A DNA stretch of 40,395 nucleotides from Verrucomicrobiota bacterium (GTDB lineage Bacteria; Verrucomicrobiota; Verrucomicrobiia; Limisphaerales; SXTU01). The translations under genes were made by a program, and so were the position numbers. Shown here piece after piece: positions 1-8,346 of this stretch; within the stretch, counting starts at the first letter, position 1, and each line of letters begins with the position of its first letter. Under the pieces are notes generated by a model. The model was not told the origin of the DNA. It saw only the letters and a program-made list of their open reading frames with translations, and did no database searches. The stretch is from contig JACRKB010000065.1 in NCBI GenBank assembly GCA_016235545.1, forward strand, positions 1-40,395. Direction: 5' to 3'.

Positions 1-2
1 AG

Positions 3-296
3 CCAATTCGATACGCGTTCATCAAACTCATCCCATTCCCTCCTATCCTTTGCGGCGTTTTCATGCTGTTAGGACACGGTTGGGCAAGGTGGCTCATTCC
101 CGCTTGGTTCGGGCATAACTTAGTCCTGAACTTTGCAGCAGCACCGTCCAAACAAATCGTTCCTGGCCTCATGTTCCTCGGTGCTCTTTACTTCCTCTAT
201 CGCCCATCAGCCTCTGCATTCTTCCGAGGCGCTGCAAAGCTACCAAAGCAAGAACTTTCCTTGCCAGCGGATCCGTCCACAAATAGCAATCCCTGA
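3..296 (+). CDS. Hypothetical membrane protein, C-terminal part (5' end outside window)
   Basis: The reading frame is open from the left edge to the TGA before base 297, so the gene probably begins upstream; an internal ATG at 63 is the first Met in the window. The visible 97 or so residues contain two hydrophobic stretches that could be membrane helices (one around the segment IPFPPILCGVFMLLG, one around VPGLMFLGALYFLY), followed by a short polar tail rich in Pro, Ser and Asn. I do not recognise a family. Base composition is somewhat less GC-rich than the following genes. It may be the tail of a polytopic membrane protein; a spurious frame is also possible because only the end is visible. 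Confidence 0.45.
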   Translation, partial: PIRYAFIKLIPFPPILCGVFMLLGHGWARWLIPAWFGHNLVLNFAAAPSKQIVPGLMFLGALYFLYRPSASAFFRGAAKLPKQELSLPADPSTNSNP

Positions 297-325
297 CCGC
301 TCGCTTGCGAGCAGTGACAAACACT

Positions 326-2683
326 ATGAAGCCGCTCCCGATTCTCGCCATATCAGCCTTCACCCTAGCGCTAGCGATACCCATCTCCGCCGCCGATCCG
401 AAGCCGAAGGCGAAGGCTAAGGCTAAGGAGATGGCTCCCGCCGGGGTGCCGGCCATCACGCGGCTCGAACCACGCGGCATCCAGCGCGGCGTGGAGGTCC
501 GGCTCAAGCTCGTGGGCAGCAATCTCGCTGGGCTGACCAATGTCACGTTCCACAATCCCAAGCTCACCGGTGCCTTGCTGCCGGAAGCGAAGGCGGGCGA
601 GGCTTGGCTGAAGGTCACGGCGGCAGCGGACTTGGCGCGCGGGAGCTACGAGTTGTCCGTGAAGAGCGCGGCGGGCGAGAGCGCGCGGGTGAAGCTGCAT
701 GTGGATGACTTGCGGCAGGCAACCGACCCGGCGAAGCCCGAGACGTTGCCCGTGAGTTTCTGGGGCACGCTGGAGCAGCCGGGCAAGCCGGTGGAGTTCA
801 GCTTCAATGGTGTCGCGGGCCAGAACCTTGTCTGTGACCTGGCCGCCGAGCGACTCGGCTCCAAGGCGCTCAACGCCATGCTCACACTGCTCGACGCGCG
901 CGGGCGCGTGCTGGCGGTGAATCGCGGCTTCGACGGCAGCTCGGACGCGTTGCTCGTGCATCGCCTCGCCGCCACGGGCCGTTACACCGTGCGCGTGAGC
1001 GACATGCAATACATGGCGTCGCCGGAGCATTTCTTCCGCGTGTCGGTGGGCGAGCTGCCGGTGGTCACGGGCGTCTTCCCGCTGGCCGTGCGCACGGATG
1101 CGGAAACGGAAATCCAGCTCGCGGGTGAGAACCTGCCGGCGGGTGCCAGCGCGAAGGTGAAGGCCGGTGCGATGGGTGAAGTGACCGTGCCGGTGAATGC
1201 GGAGAAGTTTCGGGCGCGGAAGGACTTCAAGGTGCTCGTGAGCGCGACGGCGGAGGTGAACGAGTTGGAGCCGAATGATTCGCCGGCAACGGCGACCTCG
1301 ATTCAAGTTCCCGGTGCGGCGAACGGACGTCTCAGCAAGCCCACGGACGCCGACCACTTCCGCTTCGACACGAAGAAAGGCCAGCGCTGGGTCATCGAGA
1401 CGATGGCGGCGCGGCGCGGTTCGCCGGCGGACACGAAGATTGAGGTGCTCCACGCCGATGGCCGGCCCGTCGAGCGGCTGTGGCTCCAGGCCGTGCGCGA
1501 TTCGAGCGTGACGTTTCGCGGCATTGACTCGAACAACCCCGACGTGCGCCTCGTGAACTGGGAGGAGATGGAGCTGAACCAGTTCCTTTACTTCGGCGGC
1601 GAGGTCGCGCGCCTCTTCCGCGCGCCACGCGGTCCGGACGCGGGCTTCCTGCTCTACAATCGCGGCGGCCGCCTCGCTTACTTCGACACCAGCCCGGTCG
1701 CGCATCCGCTGGACGAGCCGGCCTACATCGTGGAGCCGCACGCGCCCGGCGCGCAGTTCGTGCCGAACGGCCTGCCGGTCTTCAAGCTCGCCTACGCAAA
1801 CGACGATGACGGCGAGCGCAAACTGGGCACCGACTCGCGCGTGAACTTCTCGCCGCCCGCCGACGGCAGTTATCTCGTGCGCGTCACGGAGTCCAAGGGT
1901 TTTGGCGGCGACCGCTACGCCTACCGCCTCCTCGTGCGCGAGGCGAAGCCGGACTTCACGCCGACACTGACCGGCGCGAACCAGACCATCCCGCGCGGCT
2001 CGGGGCGGAACTTCTCGGTGAAGCTCGACCGCGCGGACGGCTTCACCGGCGCGGTGCGCGTGGACGTGAGCGGAATGCCGAAGGGCTGGTTCGCCTCAAC
2101 GCCGCTCGTGGTGGAGGCGGGCCACTTCGAGGCGGAAGGAACCATCTTCGCCAGCGTGGATGCCGCCGAATCCACTGCTGACGCGTGGAAGAATATGAAG
2201 CTCACCGCCACGGCAACCGTTGGCGGCCAAGCGGTCACGAAGCCGCTGAACAACTTCGGCACGCTCAAGCTCGCGGACGCGCCGAAGATTTTCCTCTCGC
2301 TGCAAAACTCCGCGTCGCCGCTGCCTGCCGCCGCCGTCAGCGCGCTTCCCACCAGCATCCCCGAAATCACCATCGCACCCGGCACCGAAGTCCCCGCCTG
2401 GCTGCGCGTCGTGCGCAACGGCGACACGAACCTCGTGGACATGGACATCGAGAACCTCCCGCACGGCATCATCGTCTCGGACATCGGCCTGAACGGCGTG
2501 CAGATCGCAGCGGGCGAGACGGAGCGGAAAATCTTCTTCAGTTGCGCGCGCTGGGTGCCGGAGACCGACCGCCTCTGCCACGTCATCAACGGCAAAGCCC
2601 GCGCGAACACCGCTGACGGCAAGCCGACGAGTTCACCCGTGCTCATCAAGGTGCGGAAGGCGACGCAAGCCGCCGCCAAGTAG
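326..2683 (+). CDS. Secreted PPC-domain protein (bacterial pre-peptidase C-terminal type)
   Basis: A 785-residue protein is predicted from the ATG at 326, which gives a clean signal peptide (MKPLPILAISAFTLALAIP then AxA-like cleavage). An upstream TTG at 305 is in frame but would put seven residues before the signal peptide. After a Lys/Ala-rich linker comes an IPT/TIG-like segment (about residues 45-120), then PPC-like beta-sandwich regions at about 140-245 and 315-540; the second opens with the hallmark NELEPNDSPATAT and contains an insertion. A further Ig-like region follows. Such proteins in Planctomycetes and Verrucomicrobia are exported and often accompany DUF1549/DUF1553 cytochrome-type proteins; no such partner is seen here. 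No catalytic domain is visible, so a binding or structural extracytoplasmic role is inferred. The stop codon lies within the left arm of an inverted repeat shared with convergent moeB. Confidence 0.85.
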   Translation: MKPLPILAISAFTLALAIPISAADPKPKAKAKAKEMAPAGVPAITRLEPRGIQRGVEVRLKLVGSNLAGLTNVTFHNPKLTGALLPEAKAGEAWLKVTAAADLARGSYELSVKSAAGESARVKLHVDDLRQATDPAKPETLPVSFWGTLEQPGKPVEFSFNGVAGQNLVCDLAAERLGSKALNAMLTLLDARGRVLAVNRGFDGSSDALLVHRLAATGRYTVRVSDMQYMASPEHFFRVSVGELPVVTGVFPLAVRTDAETEIQLAGENLPAGASAKVKAGAMGEVTVPVNAEKFRARKDFKVLVSATAEVNELEPNDSPATATSIQVPGAANGRLSKPTDADHFRFDTKKGQRWVIETMAARRGSPADTKIEVLHADGRPVERLWLQAVRDSSVTFRGIDSNNPDVRLVNWEEMELNQFLYFGGEVARLFRAPRGPDAGFLLYNRGGRLAYFDTSPVAHPLDEPAYIVEPHAPGAQFVPNGLPVFKLAYANDDDGERKLGTDSRVNFSPPADGSYLVRVTESKGFGGDRYAYRLLVREAKPDFTPTLTGANQTIPRGSGRNFSVKLDRADGFTGAVRVDVSGMPKGWFASTPLVVEAGHFEAEGTIFASVDAAESTADAWKNMKLTATATVGGQAVTKPLNNFGTLKLADAPKIFLSLQNSASPLPAAAVSALPTSIPEITIAPGTEVPAWLRVVRNGDTNLVDMDIENLPHGIIVSDIGLNGVQIAAGETERKIFFSCARWVPETDRLCHVINGKARANTADGKPTSSPVLIKVRKATQAAAK

Positions 2684-2790
2684 GTCAGGCTTCCAGCCTG
2701 ACAACTGACTGGACTGGGTTGCTCCAAGCGCTCCAGTCAAGGCTAGGCGCTTCCGTGTTGAATGGATGTCAGGCTGGAAGCCTAACCTAC
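2680..2790. repeat. Inverted repeat between convergent stop codons
   Basis: Arms 2680-2703 and 2767-2790 are 24 bases each and complementary with one mismatch; each arm also holds its own small palindrome (CAGGCT TCC AGCCTG). The left arm contains the TAG of the PPC protein and the right arm directly abuts the TGA of moeB. The 63-bp interior shows no coding potential. It could work as a bidirectional terminator or be a REP-like mobile palindrome. Confidence 0.8.
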
Positions 2791-3939
2791 TCAATACTTC
2801 GGCACGCTGTGGTCCACTTCGTCGCTCCACGCGCCGATGCCGCCCTTGACGGACTTCACATACTTGAAGCCTTGCTCGCGGAGGAATTTCAGCGCCTTGA
2901 GCGAGCGCACGCCGCCCTTGCAGTGCAGGTAGTATTGCTGGTTTGGGTCCAGCTCGGTGAAGCGCTGGTTTAGCTCGCTCAAGGGCAGCAGCGGCACGCC
3001 GTTGACTTTGGCAATTTCGTATTCGTCAGGCTCGCGCACGTCCACGACCTTGATGCCGAGCTTCGGGTCGTCGAGAGCGCGCTTCATGTCCTGCACGGTG
3101 ACTTCGTCGGGGTTCGACGCCGGCTCGGCGGACGCGGGCTGGATGCCGCAGAACATCTCGTAGTCAATCAGCTCCTTGATGGTCGGGGCGTCGCCGCAGA
3201 GCGGGCACTTCGGGTCGCGGCGCAATTTCAGTTCGCGGAACTTCATGTCCAGCGCATTGAAGAGGACTAGGCGGTTGACGAGCGTCGTGCCTTTGCCGAG
3301 CGCGAGTTTCAGAATCTCCGTGGCTTGGATGCAGCCGATGATGCCGGGCAACACGCCGAGGACGCCGCCTTCCGCGCAGCTCGGCACCATGCCGGGCGGC
3401 GGCGGCTCCGGGTAAAGACAGCGGTAGCACGGCCCGCCGAGGTGCGGCGCGAAGACGCTGGCCTGGCCCTCGAAACGGAAGATGGAACCATAGACGTTGG
3501 GCTTCTTGAGCAGCACGCAGGCGTCGTTGGTGAGGTAGCGCGTGGGGAAGTTGTCCGTGCCGTCCACGACAATGTCGTAGGGGCGAATGAGGTCGAGGGC
3601 GTTCTCAGCGGAGATGCGCGTGTTGTGGAGGACAACCTCGGTGTTCGGGTTGATGCCGGCGAGCGTCTCCTTCGCGGACTCAGCCTTGGAGCGGCCCACG
3701 TCGGCGTCGGTGTGGAGGATTTGGCGCTGGAGGTTCGAGTAATCCACCGTGTCGAAGTCCACGATGCCAATCTTCCCGATGCCGGCGGCGGCGAGATACA
3801 TCGCGATGGGCGAGCCGAGTCCGCCCGCTCCGATGCAAAGGACGGAGGTGCCCTTAATCTTCTTCTGCCCCGCCATGCCGACCTCGGGCAGGATGAGGTG
3901 GCGCGAGTAGCGGCGGATTTCTTCGTTGCTCAATTGCAT
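2791..3939 (-). CDS. moeB: Molybdopterin-synthase adenylyltransferase with C-terminal rhodanese domain (MoeB/MoeZ type)
   Basis: This 382-residue E1-like enzyme adenylates the C-terminal glycine of a small sulfur-carrier protein (MoaD or ThiS type) so that it can be thiocarboxylated. The ThiF/MoeB domain spans about residues 5-250: nucleotide-binding GAGGLGSP near 37-44, SNLQRQ near 68-73, the catalytic-type Cys188 in VPSCAEGG, and two zinc CxxC pairs at 171/174 and 245/248. A rhodanese domain follows at about 275-380 with active-site Cys340 in LHCKGGVRS. The fusion resembles MoeZ/MOCS3 proteins, where the rhodanese part supplies persulfide sulfur, so it may serve molybdopterin, thiamine or cysteine pathways. 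No moa/moe or thi genes are nearby. It is divergent from punA with only 34 bp between starts. Confidence 0.93.
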   Translation of the reverse strand: MQLSNEEIRRYSRHLILPEVGMAGQKKIKGTSVLCIGAGGLGSPIAMYLAAAGIGKIGIVDFDTVDYSNLQRQILHTDADVGRSKAESAKETLAGINPNTEVVLHNTRISAENALDLIRPYDIVVDGTDNFPTRYLTNDACVLLKKPNVYGSIFRFEGQASVFAPHLGGPCYRCLYPEPPPPGMVPSCAEGGVLGVLPGIIGCIQATEILKLALGKGTTLVNRLVLFNALDMKFRELKLRRDPKCPLCGDAPTIKELIDYEMFCGIQPASAEPASNPDEVTVQDMKRALDDPKLGIKVVDVREPDEYEIAKVNGVPLLPLSELNQRFTELDPNQQYYLHCKGGVRSLKALKFLREQGFKYVKSVKGGIGAWSDEVDHSVPKY

Positions 3940-3973
3940 ATCTAAAATAGGGTGCGGAGCCTAAATCCGTGCG

Positions 3974-4816
3974 ATGAGAATGCAAGCCGCCAACCTGAGC
4001 CAAGCGACGTTGAACCGCGCGGCAGGCGTGCTGCGTCACGCGAGCAAGCTGCGGCCCCAGCTTGCCATCGTGCTGGGCAGCGGCTTCGGACCGGTGCTGG
4101 AGCGGGTCGAGGCGGCGAAGGAAATCCCTTACGCGAAGCTGCCGGGCTTTCCGCAGCCGACCGTCCAAGGCCACGCGGGCAAACTCGTGCTCGGCACGCT
4201 CGGCGGCGCGCCCGTCGCCGTGCTGAGTGGCCGGGCGCACTACTACGAGGGGCACTCGATGGCGGAAGTCACTTTCGCCGTGCGGGTGCTCGCGGAGTTC
4301 GGCATCCGCGACCTGCTGCTGACCAACGCTGCGGGCGGGGTGAACCATCGGTTCCGCCCCGGCGACTTCATGCGGCTGACAGACCACATCAACTTCATGG
4401 GCGCGAACCCGCTGCGCGGCCCCTGCCCCCCCGGCCTCACGCGCTTCCTCGACTTGTCGCAAGTGTATGACCCGGCGCTCGGCGGCTTGCTGGACAAGGC
4501 GGCGAAGGCCGCGCGCGTGCGATGGCATCGCGGCGTGTATCTCGCGCTGTCGGGACCGACCTACGAGACGCCGGCGGAGATTCGCGCGTTCGCACATTGG
4601 GGCGCGGACGCAGTGGGCATGAGCACAGTGCCGGAAGCCATCGTGGCGCGGCATCTCGGGCTGCGCGTGGCGGCTGTCTCGTGTATCAGTAATCAAGCCG
4701 CCGGCCTCAGCCCGCACGCGCTCTCGCACGACGACGTGCTCGCGACGGCCAAAGATGCGAGTCGCCACACCGGCGCGTTGCTGGAAGAATTCGCCCGGCT
4801 CTATGGCAGACCTTGA
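3974..4816 (+). CDS. punA: Purine-nucleoside phosphorylase (trimeric PNP/MTAP family)
   Basis: Predicted 280-residue cytosolic enzyme that cleaves purine nucleosides with phosphate to give the free base and (deoxy)ribose 1-phosphate. Family signatures are all present: GSGFG near residues 35-39 (phosphate loop), GRAHYYEGH near 87-95, NAAGG near 118-122, DHINFMG near 137-143, GPTYETPAE (ribose and base contacts) and CISNQAAG with the base-binding Asn. The length fits the low-molecular-mass trimeric class. It heads a salvage operon: its last 14 bases overlap the start of cdd, indicating translational coupling. The start ATG at 3974 could equally be the second Met two codons later. Its promoter must lie in or near the short gap shared with moeB. 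Confidence 0.93.
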   Translation: MRMQAANLSQATLNRAAGVLRHASKLRPQLAIVLGSGFGPVLERVEAAKEIPYAKLPGFPQPTVQGHAGKLVLGTLGGAPVAVLSGRAHYYEGHSMAEVTFAVRVLAEFGIRDLLLTNAAGGVNHRFRPGDFMRLTDHINFMGANPLRGPCPPGLTRFLDLSQVYDPALGGLLDKAAKAARVRWHRGVYLALSGPTYETPAEIRAFAHWGADAVGMSTVPEAIVARHLGLRVAAVSCISNQAAGLSPHALSHDDVLATAKDASRHTGALLEEFARLYGRP

Positions 4817-5219
4817 CCCTCGTTCCCTCCTCCGCGAAGCCGTGCATGCGAGCCGCCGCGCGCTCGCGCCTTACTCGAAGTTCCGCGTCGGTGCGGCGCT
4901 GCTCACGCGCGATGGCACGGTCATTCGCGGCGCGAACGTCGAGAGCGTGAGCTACGGGCTGACGTGCTGCGCGGAGCGGATTGCGCTCTTCAAGGCGCTC
5001 ACCGAGGGACACAAGGATTTCATCGCGGTCGCCATCGTTGCACCGAGCGCGAAGACCGCGCCATGCGGCGCGTGCCGGCAGTTGCTGGCGGAATACGCGC
5101 CGGACGCGCGCGTGTTCGTCGCCGACAGCCGTCGGCCCACGAAGTTCCGCGAATTCACCGTTGACCAACTGCTGCCGGAGGCGTTTCGCTCTTTGCGCAA
5201 CAAGCGCACGCGCAAGTGA
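4803..5219 (+). CDS. cdd: Cytidine deaminase
   Basis: A 138-residue protein from ATG 4803, the start that overlaps the punA stop and matches the usual homotetrameric Cdd length of about 130-140; an in-frame Met 48 bases upstream would add a non-conserved extension. It deaminates cytidine and deoxycytidine to (deoxy)uridine. The zinc site is intact: CAE at residues 56-58 (with Cys as first ligand and Glu as proton shuttle) and PCGAC with Cys88 and Cys91. The N-terminal RALAPYSKFRVGAAL and GANVESVSYGLT substrate-binding segments are typical. Together with punA it forms a nucleoside-salvage pair. The TGA overlaps the GTG start of the downstream kinase gene. Confidence 0.95.
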   Translation: MADLDPRSLLREAVHASRRALAPYSKFRVGAALLTRDGTVIRGANVESVSYGLTCCAERIALFKALTEGHKDFIAVAIVAPSAKTAPCGACRQLLAEYAPDARVFVADSRRPTKFREFTVDQLLPEAFRSLRNKRTRK

Positions 5220-6934
5220 AAGGCTCCGGATTCACCCAGATGTTTTTCCGCCGGCCCCAGGCCAAGGCGGATGCGACGGCTTCCAGCTTTCTCCTCGAAA
5301 CCGCCGCGTGGCCGGTGCTGGTGGTGGGGGCCACGGGCGAAATCGCGCAGGCCAACACCTTCGCGCGCGCGGTCTTCGGCGGCGCGGACGGCCACCCGCC
5401 AAAGCGACTCGTGGGCATCTGGACGTTCGAGAACGGCTGCTCCGCCGAACAGTTCCTGCGGCAGTTGGACAACGGCTCCACGTTCACCTTCCCGCTGAAA
5501 CTCCAGACGACGAAGGACGGGCTAGTGGGCTTCCTTGTCCACATCTCACCGTGGCAACGCGACGGAAAAAAGGAGTTTGTCTTCCAAGTCCACACCCGGC
5601 CCGCCGCATCCGCTGCCAAGCCTGGAGATCCCAAGGCTCCCCATCAGCCGGCCGGAGACGCGGCCGACGCGGCCGTTCCCGCACTGGAAACCACGATGCA
5701 ATCCGAGCCAAGGCCCGAGCCTGGATCGAACGTGTTTCTGCTTCAGCAAAAACTCCTCTGCGCACTCCAGCTCACGCGCACGGTGGCGATGGACTTCAAC
5801 AACGCGCTCACCAGCATCCTCGGGCACACCACGCACGTCCTGAGCCAGATGCCACCCGACCACTCGTGGCGCGGCTCCGTGCAGCAGATCGAGAAGGCCG
5901 CCGACCGCGCGGCCCAGGTGGCATTCGACCTGTCCGCCTTCAGCCGCGAGGAAAGGGAGGCCCAGCCGGACACGTCTGGAAATTTGAACCGCCTGATGCG
6001 CAAGCTGGTGGATCAGTGCAAGACCCGCTCCGCTGCGGGCGTGATCTGGCGCGTCAACCTCGAGAGCCGGCTATTTTCCGCGCCACTCAACGAGTCCAAG
6101 CTCATCCAGGCCGTGGAGAAGATTCTCGACAACGCCCTCGATGCCATCGGGCCGGAGGGCACACTGTCCGTGTCCACGCAGAACCGCGACCACCAGCGCC
6201 CCGCCGAGGACGGGCGCGTCACACTCCAGCCCGGCACCTACGTCTGCATTGAGATCAACGACACTGGCCCGGGCATCCCGCCGGATGTGATGCCCCAGGT
6301 CATGGATCCGTTTTTCACCACCAAGCGCGGCCACCGCGGCCTCGGCCTCGCCTGGGCCTACGGCATCGTCACCAACCTCGGCGGCAGCCTCGCCCTCACC
6401 AGCCCGCCCGGACAGGGCACCACCGTCCGCATCTACCTCCCCGCTCCCGGCAAGACACTCGAAGAGGGCGTGCTTGCGGACGAGGATTTGCGCGGCGAAC
6501 AGACCGTGCTCATCGTGGACGACGAGGAATTGCTCCTGACCATGAGCGAAATGGTTCTCTCCTCCTTCGGCTACCGCGTGCTCACTGCCCTCAACGGACG
6601 GCAGGCGATGGAGGTCATCGAAAGCCCGGACTCCCACGTGGACCTCGTCGTCACGGACTTGGTGATGCCCCACATGGACGGCCATCAGTTGATTCAACGC
6701 CTCCAGGCCGTCGCGCCCGGCCTGCGCATCATCTGCACCAGCGGCAATTTCCGCCCCAGCAACCGCGAGCTGGGCGTGACCTACCTGCAAAAACCCTTCA
6801 CCAGCCAGGACCTGCTGCGCGTGGTGAAACAAGCCTTCCAACGGCCCGCGCCCGGCGGCCCTCCCACTCCGGCTGAAGCCCCTTCGCCCGCCGCGCCGGA
6901 CCCGGCCGAGCCAGCGCACGACGGCCAGTCGTAA
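5216..6934 (+). CDS. Hybrid sensor protein: PAS-like, histidine-kinase core lacking the acceptor His, receiver domain
   Basis: A 572-residue soluble protein with no membrane segment. Residues about 25-125 look PAS-like. A Pro/Ala-rich linker leads to a dimerisation helix whose H-box reads AMDFNNALTSILGHT (191-205); the family normally has HDFNN, so the phospho-acceptor position is Met192. The HATPase_c domain is intact by eye: N box with Asn306, G1 box DTGPGIPP near 349, and the F/G2 region PFFTTKRGHRGLGLAWAYG. A response-receiver domain at about 429-545 has acidic DDE, phospho-acceptor Asp481 and Lys526. The GTG at 5216 overlaps the cdd stop; ATG 5240 is an alternative start. Co-transcription with punA/cdd is likely from the overlap, but a link to nucleosides is only inferred. 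It may be a pseudokinase, or use another His such as His204. Confidence 0.85.
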   Translation: MKGSGFTQMFFRRPQAKADATASSFLLETAAWPVLVVGATGEIAQANTFARAVFGGADGHPPKRLVGIWTFENGCSAEQFLRQLDNGSTFTFPLKLQTTKDGLVGFLVHISPWQRDGKKEFVFQVHTRPAASAAKPGDPKAPHQPAGDAADAAVPALETTMQSEPRPEPGSNVFLLQQKLLCALQLTRTVAMDFNNALTSILGHTTHVLSQMPPDHSWRGSVQQIEKAADRAAQVAFDLSAFSREEREAQPDTSGNLNRLMRKLVDQCKTRSAAGVIWRVNLESRLFSAPLNESKLIQAVEKILDNALDAIGPEGTLSVSTQNRDHQRPAEDGRVTLQPGTYVCIEINDTGPGIPPDVMPQVMDPFFTTKRGHRGLGLAWAYGIVTNLGGSLALTSPPGQGTTVRIYLPAPGKTLEEGVLADEDLRGEQTVLIVDDEELLLTMSEMVLSSFGYRVLTALNGRQAMEVIESPDSHVDLVVTDLVMPHMDGHQLIQRLQAVAPGLRIICTSGNFRPSNRELGVTYLQKPFTSQDLLRVVKQAFQRPAPGGPPTPAEAPSPAAPDPAEPAHDGQS

Positions 6935-6978
6935 CGGCGGGGTGAGGCGCTGACACCACGGCGAACGAGGGAGTGGCG

Positions 6979-7109
6979 CGTCTTGGACTGCGGTGGCAGA
7001 GCGCAGCGGCAACACCGCTTTTGCTTCCCGCGAAGCGGAGCCCAACGATACCGCTTCGCGGGACCGGAAAGCGGCGTGGCGCTCCGCTTCCCGCCGCAGT
7101 CCAAGACAC
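6979..7109. repeat. Nested palindromic intergenic repeat
   Basis: Outer arms at about 6979-7021 and 7068-7109 are imperfectly complementary, with outer ends TCTTGGACTGCGG and CCGCAGTCCAAGA. Inside them a perfect 13-base pair of arms lies at 7026-7038 and 7051-7063. The element sits between the kinase stop and the proB start. Similar palindromes are, to my recollection, abundant in verrucomicrobial genomes and yield spurious small frames. It could fold as a long hairpin in the transcript. Confidence 0.8.
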
Positions 7110-7171
7110 CAACGCCCCCCTCGCCGCACTTTCCCCTTCGCCCGCCCCTGCCCTTCTGTTACGAACTCTCC

Positions 7172-8248
7172 GTGCGTTCCACGGTCCTCAAAGACATCTC
7201 ACGCCTCGTCGTCAAGCTCGGCACCGGCGTCCTGACCGACAGCCGCAAGCAGCCCGACCTCGACCAGATGGAACAGCTCGTCGCCCAGATCGCGGCGCAG
7301 CGCAAGGCAGGCCGCGAGATCGTGCTCGTCACCTCCGGCGCGGTCGGTGCGGGCATGGGCGTGCTTGGGTTTGAAGCTCGCCCCAAGGAACTCGCCGAGC
7401 TTCAAGCCTGCGCCGCCGTCGGCCAGTCAAGGCTGATGACCACCTACGAGAATCTCTTCTCCAAGTTCGGCCTCCACGTCGCGCAAGTCCTCCTCACGCA
7501 CGACGACCTCGAACACCACGAGCGCCACCTCAACGCGCGCAACACGCTCATCGCCCTGCTCGACCGTGGCGTAGTCCCTGTCATCAACGAGAACGACGCC
7601 GTCTCCTTCACCGAGCTGAAGTTCGGCGACAACGACAAGCTCTCCCCCCTTGACGCTTCGCATATGCCAGCGGACCAGCTCGTCATCCTCACCACGGTGG
7701 ACGGCGTCATCAAAGGTTTCGGCACCGACAGCGCGCGGCTGCTGACGATGGTGGAGCGCATCGACGACTCGGTGGAAGGCCTGGCCGGCGGCACGTTGAG
7801 CGCGACCGCCGTGGGCGGCATGGCGACGAAGATTCAGGCCGCGAAGATCGTCACGCGCTCGGGCATCCCGCTCGTCATCGCCAGCGGGCGCAAGCCCACC
7901 GTGCTCGCGGACATTCTCAGCGGCGCGGAGGCAGGCACGCTCTTCATCCCGCAGACGGACAAGATGCCGGGCCGCAAACGCTGGATAGCCTTCTTCCACC
8001 ATCCCAAGGGCACGCTCATCGTGGACGATGGCGCGAAGAAGGCGTTGCGCGAAAAGGGCCGCAGCCTGCTCCCGCCCGGCATCACGCGCTGCGAGGGCGA
8101 CTTCGCGAAGGACGAAGTCGTGCGCATCTGCGACGAGGACGGCACCGAGTTCGCCCGCGGCATCACGCGCTTTCATTCGGTCCAGATCGCCGACCGCCAG
8201 CTCCCGCGCGAGGAAGTCGTGCACCGGGATGACCTTGTCATCCTGTAA
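7172..8248 (+). CDS. proB: Glutamate 5-kinase
   Basis: Catalyses ATP-dependent phosphorylation of glutamate to gamma-glutamyl phosphate, the first step of proline synthesis. From the GTG at 7172 the protein is 358 residues, near the usual 360-370; the frame is open further upstream into the palindromic repeat, but that part is clearly not conserved. The amino-acid-kinase fold shows VVKLGTGVL at the N terminus, TSGAVGAGM, INENDAVSF and FGDNDKLS motifs. A C-terminal PUA domain follows at about residues 270-345 (GTLIVDDGAKKAL to FHSVQIAD). There is no proA next to it in this window. A non-coding 98-bp gap containing a heptamer repeat separates it from mazG. Confidence 0.94.
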   Translation: MRSTVLKDISRLVVKLGTGVLTDSRKQPDLDQMEQLVAQIAAQRKAGREIVLVTSGAVGAGMGVLGFEARPKELAELQACAAVGQSRLMTTYENLFSKFGLHVAQVLLTHDDLEHHERHLNARNTLIALLDRGVVPVINENDAVSFTELKFGDNDKLSPLDASHMPADQLVILTTVDGVIKGFGTDSARLLTMVERIDDSVEGLAGGTLSATAVGGMATKIQAAKIVTRSGIPLVIASGRKPTVLADILSGAEAGTLFIPQTDKMPGRKRWIAFFHHPKGTLIVDDGAKKALREKGRSLLPPGITRCEGDFAKDEVVRICDEDGTEFARGITRFHSVQIADRQLPREEVVHRDDLVIL

Positions 8249-8311
8249 CCTGTTTTTTTGCCACGGAAGGAACACGGATCAAACACGGACCCCCGAACGC
8301 TCCCGTTCCCC

Positions 8312-8346
8312 TTTCAACTTTCAACCTTCAACTCTCAACTTTCCCC
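8312..8346 (+). repeat. Degenerate 7-bp tandem repeat abutting the mazG start codon
   Basis: Five consecutive heptamers read TTTCAAC, TTTCAAC, CTTCAAC, TCTCAAC and TTTCCCC, and the next base is the A of the mazG ATG. The array leaves no room for a standard Shine-Dalgarno sequence. Just upstream (8263-8290) is a fragment of the ACACGGAT repeat family also seen near 23.5 and 29.1 kb. Confidence 0.85.

Noticed and set aside
8312-8346. Possible CRISPR-like or minisatellite array
   Set aside because: Units are 7 bases without spacers and no cas genes are present, so CRISPR is excluded.
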